Position numbers and translations under genes: made by a program. The notes beneath the pieces are model-generated. The model worked only from the letters and a program-made list of their open reading frames with translations. It did no database searches and was not told the DNA's origin. Shown piece after piece: positions 27,157 through 34,754 of a stretch of 64,000 nt of DNA (position 1 is its first letter; each line of letters opens with the position of its first letter). This DNA is from W0P28-013 sp964570565. Lineage in GTDB: Bacteria > Bacteroidota > Bacteroidia > Bacteroidales > Paludibacteraceae. The stretch covers positions 1 through 64,000 of the forward strand of contig CAZMYT010000004.1 of NCBI GenBank assembly GCA_964570565.1. Direction: 5' to 3'.

Positions 27157-28548
27157 ATGGAAGAATCTCAAGAATCAAAAAAACAACTGTTTTGGCGTGA
27201 GTTAAAGCACTATATCAAGGAACTAATTGACCTTGAAACTGATGCCGATCCTCATACTACCATTGATAACATTTCCAAAGGAGTGGAGTTTAGAGGTGTC
27301 AATGTGTGGATTTTAGTATTTGCTATTGTGGTGGCTTCTATTGGTCTGAATATGAACTCAACGGCGGTTATCATTGGCGCCATGTTAATTTCACCGTTGA
27401 TGAATCCGATTATGGGGTTGGGTTTAGGTGTGGGTATTAGCGATAACGATTTGATTCGTAAGTCGTTGAAAAACTTGTTAATCATGGTGGTGGTGAGTTT
27501 AATAGCTTCTACTACTTACTTTTTATTGACGCCGTTGAGTGATGCACAATCTGAATTGTTAGCGCGCACCAAGCCGACTATCTTTGATGTGCTTATTGCC
27601 CTATTTGGTGGTTTGGCGGGTATTGTGGCGTCGTCGCGTAAGCAGGAAAAAGTCACGGTCGTATCGGGCGTAGCCATTGCTACGGCGTTGATGCCTCCGC
27701 TGTGTACCGCTGGTTATGGTTTGGGAACAGGTCAATTTGTCTATTTCTTTGGCGCGTTTTACCTCTTTTTTATCAATTCGTTTTTCATAGCACTCGCCAC
27801 GTTTATTATGACGCGTTATCTGAAATTCCCACAAAAAGTCTATTTAGATCACGCCAAAGAAAAACGCGTACGTCATGCCATTCTGTTCTTTTCCATTTTG
27901 GTGATTATTCCTAGTTTTTTTATTGGTTTGAGCGTGATTCGTGAGACGTCGTTCAACAACCAAGCGATTAAATACGTGTCGGCTATTGAACATAGCGCGA
28001 TGTTCGACGACGTGCAAATTTTGAATGTAAAACGCTCGTATACGTCTAAAGAACAAACTATTACATTGTCGTTGATAGGCACGCCACTTACCGAAGATCA
28101 AATCGAGTTATTACAAAAACGGTTGCCAGAATTTGGTTTAGAACAGGCCAAATTAATCATTCGCCATGCAGGCGGTGGAAGTTTGGATATTGATACGCAA
28201 GCCACTATGTTACAACACTTTTTGGAACGTAAAGAGGAGCAGTTAGCCAACCGTGATTCTACTATTTCGCAGTTACGCGAACAACTTGCTTCGTTTGAAA
28301 CCAAGGCTAAAATAACGCCCGAGCAATTGGCGCGCGAAGTGCAAGTACTTTACCCGCATGTGTTGTTGTTTTCGGTGGCAGAATCCGAAGAAATTAATCT
28401 AAAAACGCAAGAAAAGCAGACCATTCCGGTGGTAAATACTATGTGGAGCATGACGCCTACCGCTTTAGAACAGCAACAATTTTCCGATTGGATGAAGGCG
28501 CGCTTAAATACCAAAACGATTAAAATTGTGAACGAAGTGTCTAACTAA
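27157..28548 (+). CDS. DUF389-family membrane protein
   Basis: The 463-residue protein has about 45 soluble residues, then about six transmembrane helices (55-260) carrying the DUF389 core: SIGLNMNSTAVIIGAMLISPLMNPIMG and VSGVAIATALMPPLCTAGYG. The long C-terminal part (about 265-463) is soluble with a coiled-coil stretch near 350-385 (LERKEEQLANRDSTISQL). The family is widespread and of unknown function; a channel or transporter has been suggested by fold only. It stands alone with its own promoter and terminator. Confidence 0.85.
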   Translation: MEESQESKKQLFWRELKHYIKELIDLETDADPHTTIDNISKGVEFRGVNVWILVFAIVVASIGLNMNSTAVIIGAMLISPLMNPIMGLGLGVGISDNDLIRKSLKNLLIMVVVSLIASTTYFLLTPLSDAQSELLARTKPTIFDVLIALFGGLAGIVASSRKQEKVTVVSGVAIATALMPPLCTAGYGLGTGQFVYFFGAFYLFFINSFFIALATFIMTRYLKFPQKVYLDHAKEKRVRHAILFFSILVIIPSFFIGLSVIRETSFNNQAIKYVSAIEHSAMFDDVQILNVKRSYTSKEQTITLSLIGTPLTEDQIELLQKRLPEFGLEQAKLIIRHAGGGSLDIDTQATMLQHFLERKEEQLANRDSTISQLREQLASFETKAKITPEQLAREVQVLYPHVLLFSVAESEEINLKTQEKQTIPVVNTMWSMTPTALEQQQFSDWMKARLNTKTIKIVNEVSN

Positions 28549-28576
28549 AAAAAGCTCCCAATTGGGAGCTTTTTTT
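28547..28576. terminator. Bidirectional terminator, 30-base perfect palindrome
   Basis: The arms A7-GCTCCCAA and TTGGGAGC-T7 abut with no spare bases; the effective loop is within CAATTG. It overlaps the DUF389 stop codon and faces the converging HNH gene. Confidence 0.85.
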
Positions 28577-28615
28577 ATGTATAATTAATTTAATAGATAG
28601 ATTACAAAAGATATA

Positions 28616-28915
28616 TTACCGATTGTGTAATTTAGTATGGCAGTTATCGCAAACGGAAACAAGCCAATCAATCGGTTCTTTACCAATATTCCATTTTGCA
28701 TACCGTTTGTGGTGAACCTGCGTGGCGCGAGCGCCACAGTAAACACACCGCCAATTATCTCGTTTAAATACAACATATCTTTTCCGTTGCCAAGCCTCTG
28801 ATTTTAGATACTCATTTCTATAATAATCACGTCTTTGCTTGCGCTGGTGTTCAAAGGCAAAATGCTTTAGAATAAATACCGCTATTATAAGAAATATTAA
28901 GAGAAATGCGTGCAT
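28616..28915 (-). CDS. Membrane-anchored HNH-family protein
   Basis: The 99-residue protein has one N-terminal transmembrane helix (about 3-20), a basic linker with many Arg and Lys, then an HNH nuclease domain. Zinc ligands are CVYC (Cys57, Cys60) and CDNCH (Cys89, Cys92), and the catalytic pair is HHKRY (His68, His69). The order and spacing are those of functional HNH nucleases. The membrane helix is unusual and would place the nuclease at the inner membrane. There is no methyltransferase partner, so it is not an obvious restriction enzyme. It could be part of the accessory island to its right. Confidence 0.8.
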   Translation of the reverse strand: MHAFLLIFLIIAVFILKHFAFEHQRKQRRDYYRNEYLKSEAWQRKRYVVFKRDNWRCVYCGARATQVHHKRYAKWNIGKEPIDWLVSVCDNCHTKLHNR

Positions 28916-28933
28916 AGTTTATTTCTGATTTTG

Positions 28934-28982
28934 GCGCAAGTTAGGAATTGGAAATTGCGTTCGCAGATAAGTAAACTTGCGC
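28934..28982. repeat. Inverted repeat with 9-bp perfect arms
   Basis: GCGCAAGTT (28934-28942) and AACTTGCGC (28974-28982) enclose 31 bases that contain a smaller TGCG/CGCA hairpin. It lies in the gap between the HNH gene and the DUF2141-like gene. No T run follows on either strand, so it is not a standard terminator. Confidence 0.5.
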
Positions 28983-29005
28983 TAAAATATTGGTATTTAA
29001 TCGTT

Positions 29006-29419
29006 TTAAAATTTCATGTAGCAAGCTTTACAGACTAAAGTGGTGTCCTGTTTGACTTCAAAAATTGTCTTTTTAAAGTCAGGTGGACCAAATTTGTTCA
29101 TGGCATTGTTTGCAAATCCAAACCCTTCTTTGGGAATTCCTATGAAATTAGTATCGATTTTATTATTGTTGTTCTTGTCATGAAAATATTTAAATGAATA
29201 GCTTCCAGGTTTTAAATTGTTAATGGTTAAAATACATCGTTTATCAACTATCTTTCCATAGAAAGCCTTAATATCTTTGTTATTAATATCCATCAAATTA
29301 AGAATGACACGACCTTCATTATTTTGTAAATTAGTGATTACAACTTTTAAGGTAACTTGACCAGCTACCGATATTTGAAACAATGAAAAAAGAATGAATG
29401 CAACTGTAAATCTATTCAT
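29006..29419 (-). CDS. DUF2141-like exported protein
   Basis: The 137-residue protein has a signal peptide (ends near SVAGQ, about 20) and a single beta-sandwich domain. Segments NNEGRVILNLMD, NNLKPGSYSFKYFHDKNNNNKIDTN and GIPKEGFGFANNA match the DUF2141 family. The family is secreted or periplasmic and of unknown function. It lies 70 bases after the lipoprotein gene and could be the end of the same transcript as the ATPase pair. Confidence 0.8.
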   Translation of the reverse strand: MNRFTVAFILFSLFQISVAGQVTLKVVITNLQNNEGRVILNLMDINNKDIKAFYGKIVDKRCILTINNLKPGSYSFKYFHDKNNNNKIDTNFIGIPKEGFGFANNAMNKFGPPDFKKTIFEVKQDTTLVCKACYMKF

Positions 29420-29489
29420 GAAGCGTTATTATTTTTTGTTCTATTCTGGTTGCTAATTAGTTTGCAATCTTTTGCCCAATAATACTTAA

Positions 29490-30056
29490 TTACAACGATA
29501 ATAATATGATTAATGTACCCAGTAATGGTATGAGAGAAATTGTAAAATAAGTCCCGACAGGGTCATAAATCTTTGATTTTTGATCAGGTTCTATCTGCTT
29601 TACTTGCTTGACAATACCATTTTTACCACAAATAGCCGAGTACATTTTTTTATCTTCACAATTACATTTCACGACTTCCATATTATAAAGATATTCGTTG
29701 GCTTCAAAATCAACTGCCTCTTTATATTTTATTTCAAATTCAACCCGATTTCCCAGCGAATCAGTATACGTGTAATTATCGTAAGTTGATTGTGAGTTGT
29801 CCAGACGTGTGGCATAACCACTATATTCGGAATACGATTGTTCGGTGGCTATTAATTCATTTTTTACATCTGAACCTGAGCCTGTCAATTCAAACTTATT
29901 GCCAATAGCCGATAGGTCTGCACTTATATTATCCACAGCGGCATTATAAGCGCGCGGTGAAACGGTCATGAGCGTGGTGGTACAACTCGAAAACGCCATG
30001 ATGATTACAGTAAATAGTACTAGATGAATCGCTTGTTTGTATGGGGTTTGTTTCAT
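29490..30056 (-). CDS. Lipoprotein with C-terminal hydrophobic segment, unknown function
   Basis: The 188-residue protein has a lipobox MAFSSC (Cys25) and a mature part rich in Asn, Tyr and Asp, with paired cysteines (KCNCEDK). A C-terminal hydrophobic stretch (FTISLIPLLGTLIILLSL) could insert in a membrane. I recognise no family. It starts only five bases after the stop of the gene at 30062-30772, so it is very probably co-transcribed and translationally coupled with the ATPase pair. Confidence 0.65.
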   Translation of the reverse strand: MKQTPYKQAIHLVLFTVIIMAFSSCTTTLMTVSPRAYNAAVDNISADLSAIGNKFELTGSGSDVKNELIATEQSYSEYSGYATRLDNSQSTYDNYTYTDSLGNRVEFEIKYKEAVDFEANEYLYNMEVVKCNCEDKKMYSAICGKNGIVKQVKQIEPDQKSKIYDPVGTYFTISLIPLLGTLIILLSL

Positions 30057-30061
30057 CGTTT

Positions 30062-30772
30062 TTATTTTTGTTCATTATCAATTAGTCCTATTTGTTCAAG
30101 AAGCATATCTCCAAGTTGTGTTGTTCTAGCATATGAAGTTCTTGGTTGTCCAGTCATTATGTCAAATTCAGGTATTTTTGTGCTTGGGTCAATACGAATC
30201 TTCTTTCTAATAAGTCCTAGTCTCTCAAGATGGTTCTTGTAACTTTCTTGAAGAGCAGCTTTCTGCATCGTTTCCTTGTCAGAACCAACATAAGCTCGAA
30301 TTTGAGATAAAATGTTGTTATGCTTTTTTCTGAATTCCTCATCACCTACAACGGTTGGAACTTTATAGAATCTCAACCAAATGATTTCAATGTCATTGAG
30401 TTCTTGCAAAATCTTTAAAAGGAGTTTTGATTCTTCAATTTCAATGGAATTGTTGGTAATTCCATTTGCTATAATTGATGCAATATATTTTCTTCTTTCA
30501 TCGGTAATGGCACGAGAAGCAATAACAAAACTTTCTTCAATTAAATCTATAAATTGTTCGTTTGTTTTTAAACGATCAAATACTTCATCTGGAATTAGAG
30601 ATATTTTTTGTTCAAGTTCTTTTACATATTTGGTAAGTCTATCTATTCTTTGATTTGGAATAATTGCACCTACTAATTCGGATAATAAAGTGCCAGCAAA
30701 TGGAACTGCTCCAACCGCAGATTTAGCAACTGATGTAATTAAATCAGATTTATTATGCTTAAGACTGTCCAT
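30062..30772 (-). CDS. Helical protein with hydrophobic N-terminus, partner of the adjacent ATPase
   Basis: The 236-residue protein has an N-terminal hydrophobic Gly/Ala stretch (about 11-38: ITSVAKSAVGAVPFAGTLL onward) without a cleavage site, then a helical domain with DERRKYIASIIANGI and LKILQELNDIEIIWLRFY. The helical part recalls abortive-infection proteins of the Abi-alpha/DUF4393 kind, but I cannot confirm membership. Its start lies 14 bases inside the ATPase gene's 3' end, so the two are coupled. A membrane-acting effector governed by the ATPase is a reasonable guess only. Confidence 0.6.
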   Translation of the reverse strand: MDSLKHNKSDLITSVAKSAVGAVPFAGTLLSELVGAIIPNQRIDRLTKYVKELEQKISLIPDEVFDRLKTNEQFIDLIEESFVIASRAITDERRKYIASIIANGITNNSIEIEESKLLLKILQELNDIEIIWLRFYKVPTVVGDEEFRKKHNNILSQIRAYVGSDKETMQKAALQESYKNHLERLGLIRKKIRIDPSTKIPEFDIMTGQPRTSYARTTQLGDMLLEQIGLIDNEQK

Positions 30773-32126
30773 TTGGTTTCTTCCGATTTTTATTTGATTT
30801 TATTTCAATTTCCATATTGGAAATATCTTTCATTGAAATTGTCAAATATTTTAGTATTTCTTCAAATTGAACAATTTCTAAAGGCTGCGGTTGCATATGT
30901 TTCTCTTCAGTTGAAAATTGCATTATGGTATATGCCTTAAAAAAGGGATTTGAAAATGAAAACTTACCAGAATTTGTATCATGTCTTAGAATCTCACCAT
31001 AGTCTACAGTAGTTAAAAGCCTGAGGTATTCTAGTATCGTTGTTCCATAAATTTTTTTATTGTTCCCAAATCTTTGGATTTCAGCTTTGGTCAATTCATC
31101 TTTTTCACTTTTACAAAAACTTTGAAGAATGAGCTTTGTGTTATCAAATTTTCCATCTCTTGGACGTAATGCTTTATCTAATGTCTCTTTGAAACTATCA
31201 GAATTCTGCTTTAAATAATCCATAACCGCATCATTTAAAGTGTCTGTTTTCAGCTTGCGTTTTACTTTGGGGGTTATTTTTACATTATTATTAAAACAAA
31301 TACTAAAGCATAAATGGTGACAAATAGCTGCTAATGAATTTGAGAACCTAATGATGTCAGTGTGAATCTTAGGTTCAAAATCAATGTTTAATAATTTTTC
31401 ACCTTTGAGCATAATGTCTTCCAATTCAGTTTTATTTAATAATGGCACATGAATTTCTGCAATTCTATTGGTTAATTCACTGTCATAATTAACAATTTCT
31501 CTGGCAGTGCCAACAGCGCCAATTGCAATTACTTTAACTTTTGGATATCTATTTGAAGCATCAACGAAAATTTTAAGAATTTGCGATAATTTTTGTCTTT
31601 CTTCTAAAAGGACTTTGTGAAAGTCTTCAATAATCCATATTACTCCAGCAGCACCCAAAAAGTCTGTGAGACGTTGTGGTGTAAGTTGCATTGGGAGTGC
31701 TCTAGTCTTCTTTTCTTCCTTTTCTGAAGTTAGTTCAGCTTTTATTGCCGAATCTATTGCAAAAAAGCTAGTTTTTAACTCAGAAGAAATTGTGTTTTTT
31801 TGATTAGATGTTTTTTCAGAGGTGAAGAATGGATTAAGTTGGTCAAAAGCATCTAAAAGAATGTCATTAATAGTCGTATCAAGAATGCAATTTGTTGTAA
31901 TAAAACTGTTCTTTCTTGTATTTAAGATATTTTGGGTAATTGTTGTCTTGCCACTTCCTGAATGTCCATATACTATTAATTGCATACCTGGAATGGTAAG
32001 TGCTTTGTCAAATTGTTTTTGCACATCTTCTCTTTTAACAAATGTAAGTCGTGCAGATGTTGCCGGAGTAAAAACATCTTCAAGATTATATTTCTTCTGA
32101 AAAATTCTTTTTACAATTGTTGTCAT
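30759..32126 (-). CDS. AAA-type ATPase with C-terminal winged-helix-like domain
   Basis: The 455-residue protein has Walker A GHSGSGKTT (54-62), Walker B VIWIIED (162-168), a sensor-1-like strand near 200 and an Arg in NRIAEI (221). The layout resembles Orc1/Cdc6- or TniB-like AAA ATPases. The C-terminal region (about 320-425) ends in GKFSFSNPFFKAYTIMQFS, typical of a winged helix in this group. Similar ATPases in bacteria often sense an intruder and act with a small partner. The partner gene overlaps its stop by 14 bases. A specific named defence system cannot be assigned. Confidence 0.72.
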   Translation of the reverse strand: MTTIVKRIFQKKYNLEDVFTPATSARLTFVKREDVQKQFDKALTIPGMQLIVYGHSGSGKTTITQNILNTRKNSFITTNCILDTTINDILLDAFDQLNPFFTSEKTSNQKNTISSELKTSFFAIDSAIKAELTSEKEEKKTRALPMQLTPQRLTDFLGAAGVIWIIEDFHKVLLEERQKLSQILKIFVDASNRYPKVKVIAIGAVGTAREIVNYDSELTNRIAEIHVPLLNKTELEDIMLKGEKLLNIDFEPKIHTDIIRFSNSLAAICHHLCFSICFNNNVKITPKVKRKLKTDTLNDAVMDYLKQNSDSFKETLDKALRPRDGKFDNTKLILQSFCKSEKDELTKAEIQRFGNNKKIYGTTILEYLRLLTTVDYGEILRHDTNSGKFSFSNPFFKAYTIMQFSTEEKHMQPQPLEIVQFEEILKYLTISMKDISNMEIEIKSNKNRKKPNGQS

Positions 32127-32347
32127 GTATTTCTTTGTTTAGGTTTGTTGGTAATATCTATGTAGGTACACCTATTTCGATTAGATATTATGGTTTAAAT
32201 TATTTATCCTATTGGTATTAAATATCTCCTCATTCATCAGATTTTCAGTTGGTCAAATTCGTTGGCCTAGATGTATTCTTTATCTCTACCAACAAATACA
32301 GCCACGAATGTACAGACTTATTTTTAATTAACCAATCTTTTATAAAA

Positions 32348-32377
32348 AAACCTAACAAGTTTTTTCTTGTTAGGTTT
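32348..32377 (-). terminator. Rho-independent terminator after folD
   Basis: A 12-bp stem (AAACCTAACAAG with CTTGTTAGGTTT) and 6-base loop are followed on the minus strand by a T run. It lies 48 bases past the folD stop. The stretch from 32127 to 32347 to its left otherwise holds nothing I recognise except the probable leader of the ATPase gene. Confidence 0.8.
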
Positions 32378-32425
32378 GATAGAGTGTTCTTTTTTTTTGG
32401 TAGAGCACGTATGCGTTTTTTAGAA

Positions 32426-33310
32426 TCAGTCTTTGTAAATGGCTTTTTTGCCAGCTAGCAGGGTATTTTTCATGAGTGCTACGCGTGTCATGAGTCCTAC
32501 GCCGCCTGGTACCGGCGTAATGTAAGCGCATTTTGGCGCTACTTCGTCGAACTTCACGTCGCCTAGTAGTTTGTAGCCCGATTTGGTGTCGGTGGCAGGC
32601 ACGCGCGTGGTGCCCACATCGATGACTACAGCGCCTTCTTTTACCATGTTGGCGGTAATAAAGTGCGGTTGTCCAATAGCCGAAATAATAATGTCGGCTG
32701 CTTGGCACTCTTGTACCAAGTTATGCGAGTGGCTGTGGCAAACGGTTACGGTGGCATCGCCTGGATAGGTTTTTTGCATCATAAGAATCGCCATCGGTTT
32801 GCCCACAATGTTGCTGCGTCCCAGAACCACACATTTTTTGCCAGATGTTTCGATGTGATAACGTCTGAAAAGTTCCAAAATACCGTTGGGCGTGGCGGAA
32901 ATATAACAAGGCAGCCCAATAGCCATGCGGCCAACGTTAATAGGATGAAAACCATCTACATCTTTACGATAATCGATGGCTTCAATGATGTTTGATTCCG
33001 AAATATGGGCGGGTAGAGGCAGTTGTACAATAAAGCCATCCACATCGTCGTCTTCGTTCAATGCGTGTACTTGGGCGAGCAGTTCGGCTTCGGTTACGTC
33101 GTTTTCGTAACGAATGAGCGTTGATTTAAAGCCACATTCGGCGCAATCTTTGAGTTTGCCAGCTACATAGGTTTCGCTGCCGCCATCGTGACCTACGAGA
33201 ATAGTTGCCAAATGCGGTACTTTTTTGCCTTCGGCACGCATTTGTTGAACTTCCAAGGCAATTTCTTGCTTGAGTTCGTTCGCTATTTTTTTCCCGTCAA
33301 TCAGTTGCAT
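32426..33310 (-). CDS. folD: Bifunctional methylenetetrahydrofolate dehydrogenase/cyclohydrolase
   Basis: The 294-residue cytoplasmic enzyme interconverts 5,10-methylene-, methenyl- and 10-formyl-tetrahydrofolate with NADP. Family markers are VGHDGGSETYVAGKLKDCAE (substrate and catalytic Lys region), GFIVQLPLPAH, DYRKDVDGFHP and the NADP loop GRSNIVGKPMA. The C-terminal PVPGGVGLMTRVALM is typical. It follows ffh by five bases on the same transcript. Confidence 0.96.
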   Translation of the reverse strand: MQLIDGKKIANELKQEIALEVQQMRAEGKKVPHLATILVGHDGGSETYVAGKLKDCAECGFKSTLIRYENDVTEAELLAQVHALNEDDDVDGFIVQLPLPAHISESNIIEAIDYRKDVDGFHPINVGRMAIGLPCYISATPNGILELFRRYHIETSGKKCVVLGRSNIVGKPMAILMMQKTYPGDATVTVCHSHSHNLVQECQAADIIISAIGQPHFITANMVKEGAVVIDVGTTRVPATDTKSGYKLLGDVKFDEVAPKCAYITPVPGGVGLMTRVALMKNTLLAGKKAIYKD

Positions 33311-33315
33311 GGTGG

Positions 33316-34626
33316 TTAGCGTTTGATGTTAGGTAACTTTTGTTTTTGAACCATACGCATCATTTTCTGCATCTCGTTGAATTGTTTCAACAGACGATTG
33401 ACCTCTTGAATATCGCGACCAGAACCTCTTACAATACGGTTTTTACGGCTATTGTTGAGTGATGTTGGATTTTCGCGTTCGTAAGGCGTCATCGATTGAA
33501 TGATGGCTTCGATACCAGCAAATGATTTATCGTCCAAGTCGACATCTTTGATGGCTTTGCCAACGCCAGGAATCATGGAAGCTAAATCTTTGAGATTTCC
33601 CATTTTCTTGATTTGTTGGATTTGTCCCATGAAATCGTTGAAGTCGAATTGGTTTTTAGCAATTTTCTTCGATAATTTACGCGCTTCTTCTTCGTCGAAC
33701 TGTTCTTGAGCGCGTTCTACCAACGACACGATATCGCCCATGCCCAAAATACGATCGGCCATACGAGCAGGGTGGAAGAGGTCAATGGCTTCCATTTTTT
33801 CGCCAGTACCAACGAACTTGATTGGTTTGTCGACTACCGAACGAATAGATAAAGCGGCACCACCACGTGTGTCACCATCGAGTTTGGTCAATACCACACC
33901 ATCGAAATTCAAACGTTCGTTGAATTCTTTTGCGGTATTCACGGCGTCTTGTCCAGTCATAGAATCGACTACGAACAAAATTTCGTGTGGCGAAACAGCG
34001 GCTTTGATAGCGGCAATTTCGTTCATCATCTGTTCGTCTACAGCCAAACGACCCGCGGTATCGATAATAACGACATCGTTGCCGTCTTTTTTAGCTTGTT
34101 TGATAGCGTTTTGTGCAATGTCAATCGGACTTTTGCTGTCGAGTTCGCTATACACAGGAACGCCAATTTGTGCGCCCACTACACGTAACTGTTCGATAGC
34201 AGCAGGGCGGTACACGTCGCAAGCCACCAACAGTGGTTTTTTGCCACGTTTGTTTTTGAGCATATTGGCTAATTTGCCCGAGAACGTAGTTTTACCAGAA
34301 CCTTGCAAACCTGACATTAAAATAACGGCTGGATTGCCTTTGATGTTGATGTCCACGTGTTCGCCACCCATGAGTTGTGCTAACTCATCGTGTACGATTT
34401 TGACCATCAATTCGTTAGGTTTTACCGCGAGCAATACGTTTTGACCAAGTGCTTTTGCTTTTACCTCGTCGGTAAATGTTTTGGCTACTTTGTAGTTTAC
34501 GTCGGCATCTAATAATGCTTTGCGTACATCTTTCAATGTTTCTGCTACATTGATTTCGGTAATTTTACCTTGTCCTTTGAGTATTTTGAACGAGCGTTCG
34601 AGGCGTTCACTTAAACTTTCAAACAT
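33316..34626 (-). CDS. ffh: Signal recognition particle protein Ffh
   Basis: The 436-residue GTPase binds 4.5S RNA and signal sequences for co-translational membrane targeting. The N and G domains carry GLQGSGKTTFSGKLA (about 109), DVYRPAAIEQLR, DTAGRL and TKLDGDTRGG. The Met-rich M domain has the RNA-binding SMTPYERENP and RIVRGSGRDIQEVNRLLKQF and ends KMMRMVQKQKLPNIKR. Length is normal for Bacteroidota. It has its own promoter and leads the ffh-folD operon. Confidence 0.97.
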   Translation of the reverse strand: MFESLSERLERSFKILKGQGKITEINVAETLKDVRKALLDADVNYKVAKTFTDEVKAKALGQNVLLAVKPNELMVKIVHDELAQLMGGEHVDINIKGNPAVILMSGLQGSGKTTFSGKLANMLKNKRGKKPLLVACDVYRPAAIEQLRVVGAQIGVPVYSELDSKSPIDIAQNAIKQAKKDGNDVVIIDTAGRLAVDEQMMNEIAAIKAAVSPHEILFVVDSMTGQDAVNTAKEFNERLNFDGVVLTKLDGDTRGGAALSIRSVVDKPIKFVGTGEKMEAIDLFHPARMADRILGMGDIVSLVERAQEQFDEEEARKLSKKIAKNQFDFNDFMGQIQQIKKMGNLKDLASMIPGVGKAIKDVDLDDKSFAGIEAIIQSMTPYERENPTSLNNSRKNRIVRGSGRDIQEVNRLLKQFNEMQKMMRMVQKQKLPNIKR

Positions 34627-34662
34627 CTTATTGTCTTATCTTTTAATGGTTTTTTAGGGTTG

Positions 34663-34670
34663 CAAAGATA
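34663..34670 (-). promoter_or_regulatory. -7 promoter element for ffh-folD
   Basis: The minus strand reads TATCTTTG, an exact TAnnTTTG, 36 bases before the ffh ATG. Confidence 0.6.
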
Positions 34671-34705
34671 ACAAAAAGTTGTGACTTTTTATTTAGTCGA
34701 GAAAC

Positions 34706-34741
34706 AAAAAAGGTCAGAACATATGCTCTGACCTTTTTTTA
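34706..34741 (-). terminator. Terminator after the giant surface-protein gene
   Basis: A stem AAAAAGGTCAGA with TCTGACCTTTTT and an 8-base loop is followed by a T run on the minus strand, 14 bases past the stop at 34755. Confidence 0.85.
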
Positions 34742-34754
34742 GAATGAAATTGTC

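Noticed and set aside
32370..32708. 112-codon frame overlapping the folD 3' end
   Set aside because: Same strand as folD in another frame, Arg/His-rich and running through the terminator.
33740..34444. 234-codon open frame on the plus strand opposite ffh
   Set aside because: It is antisense to a clear ffh gene and gives low-complexity, non-family protein sequence. The ffh frame has all signature motifs.
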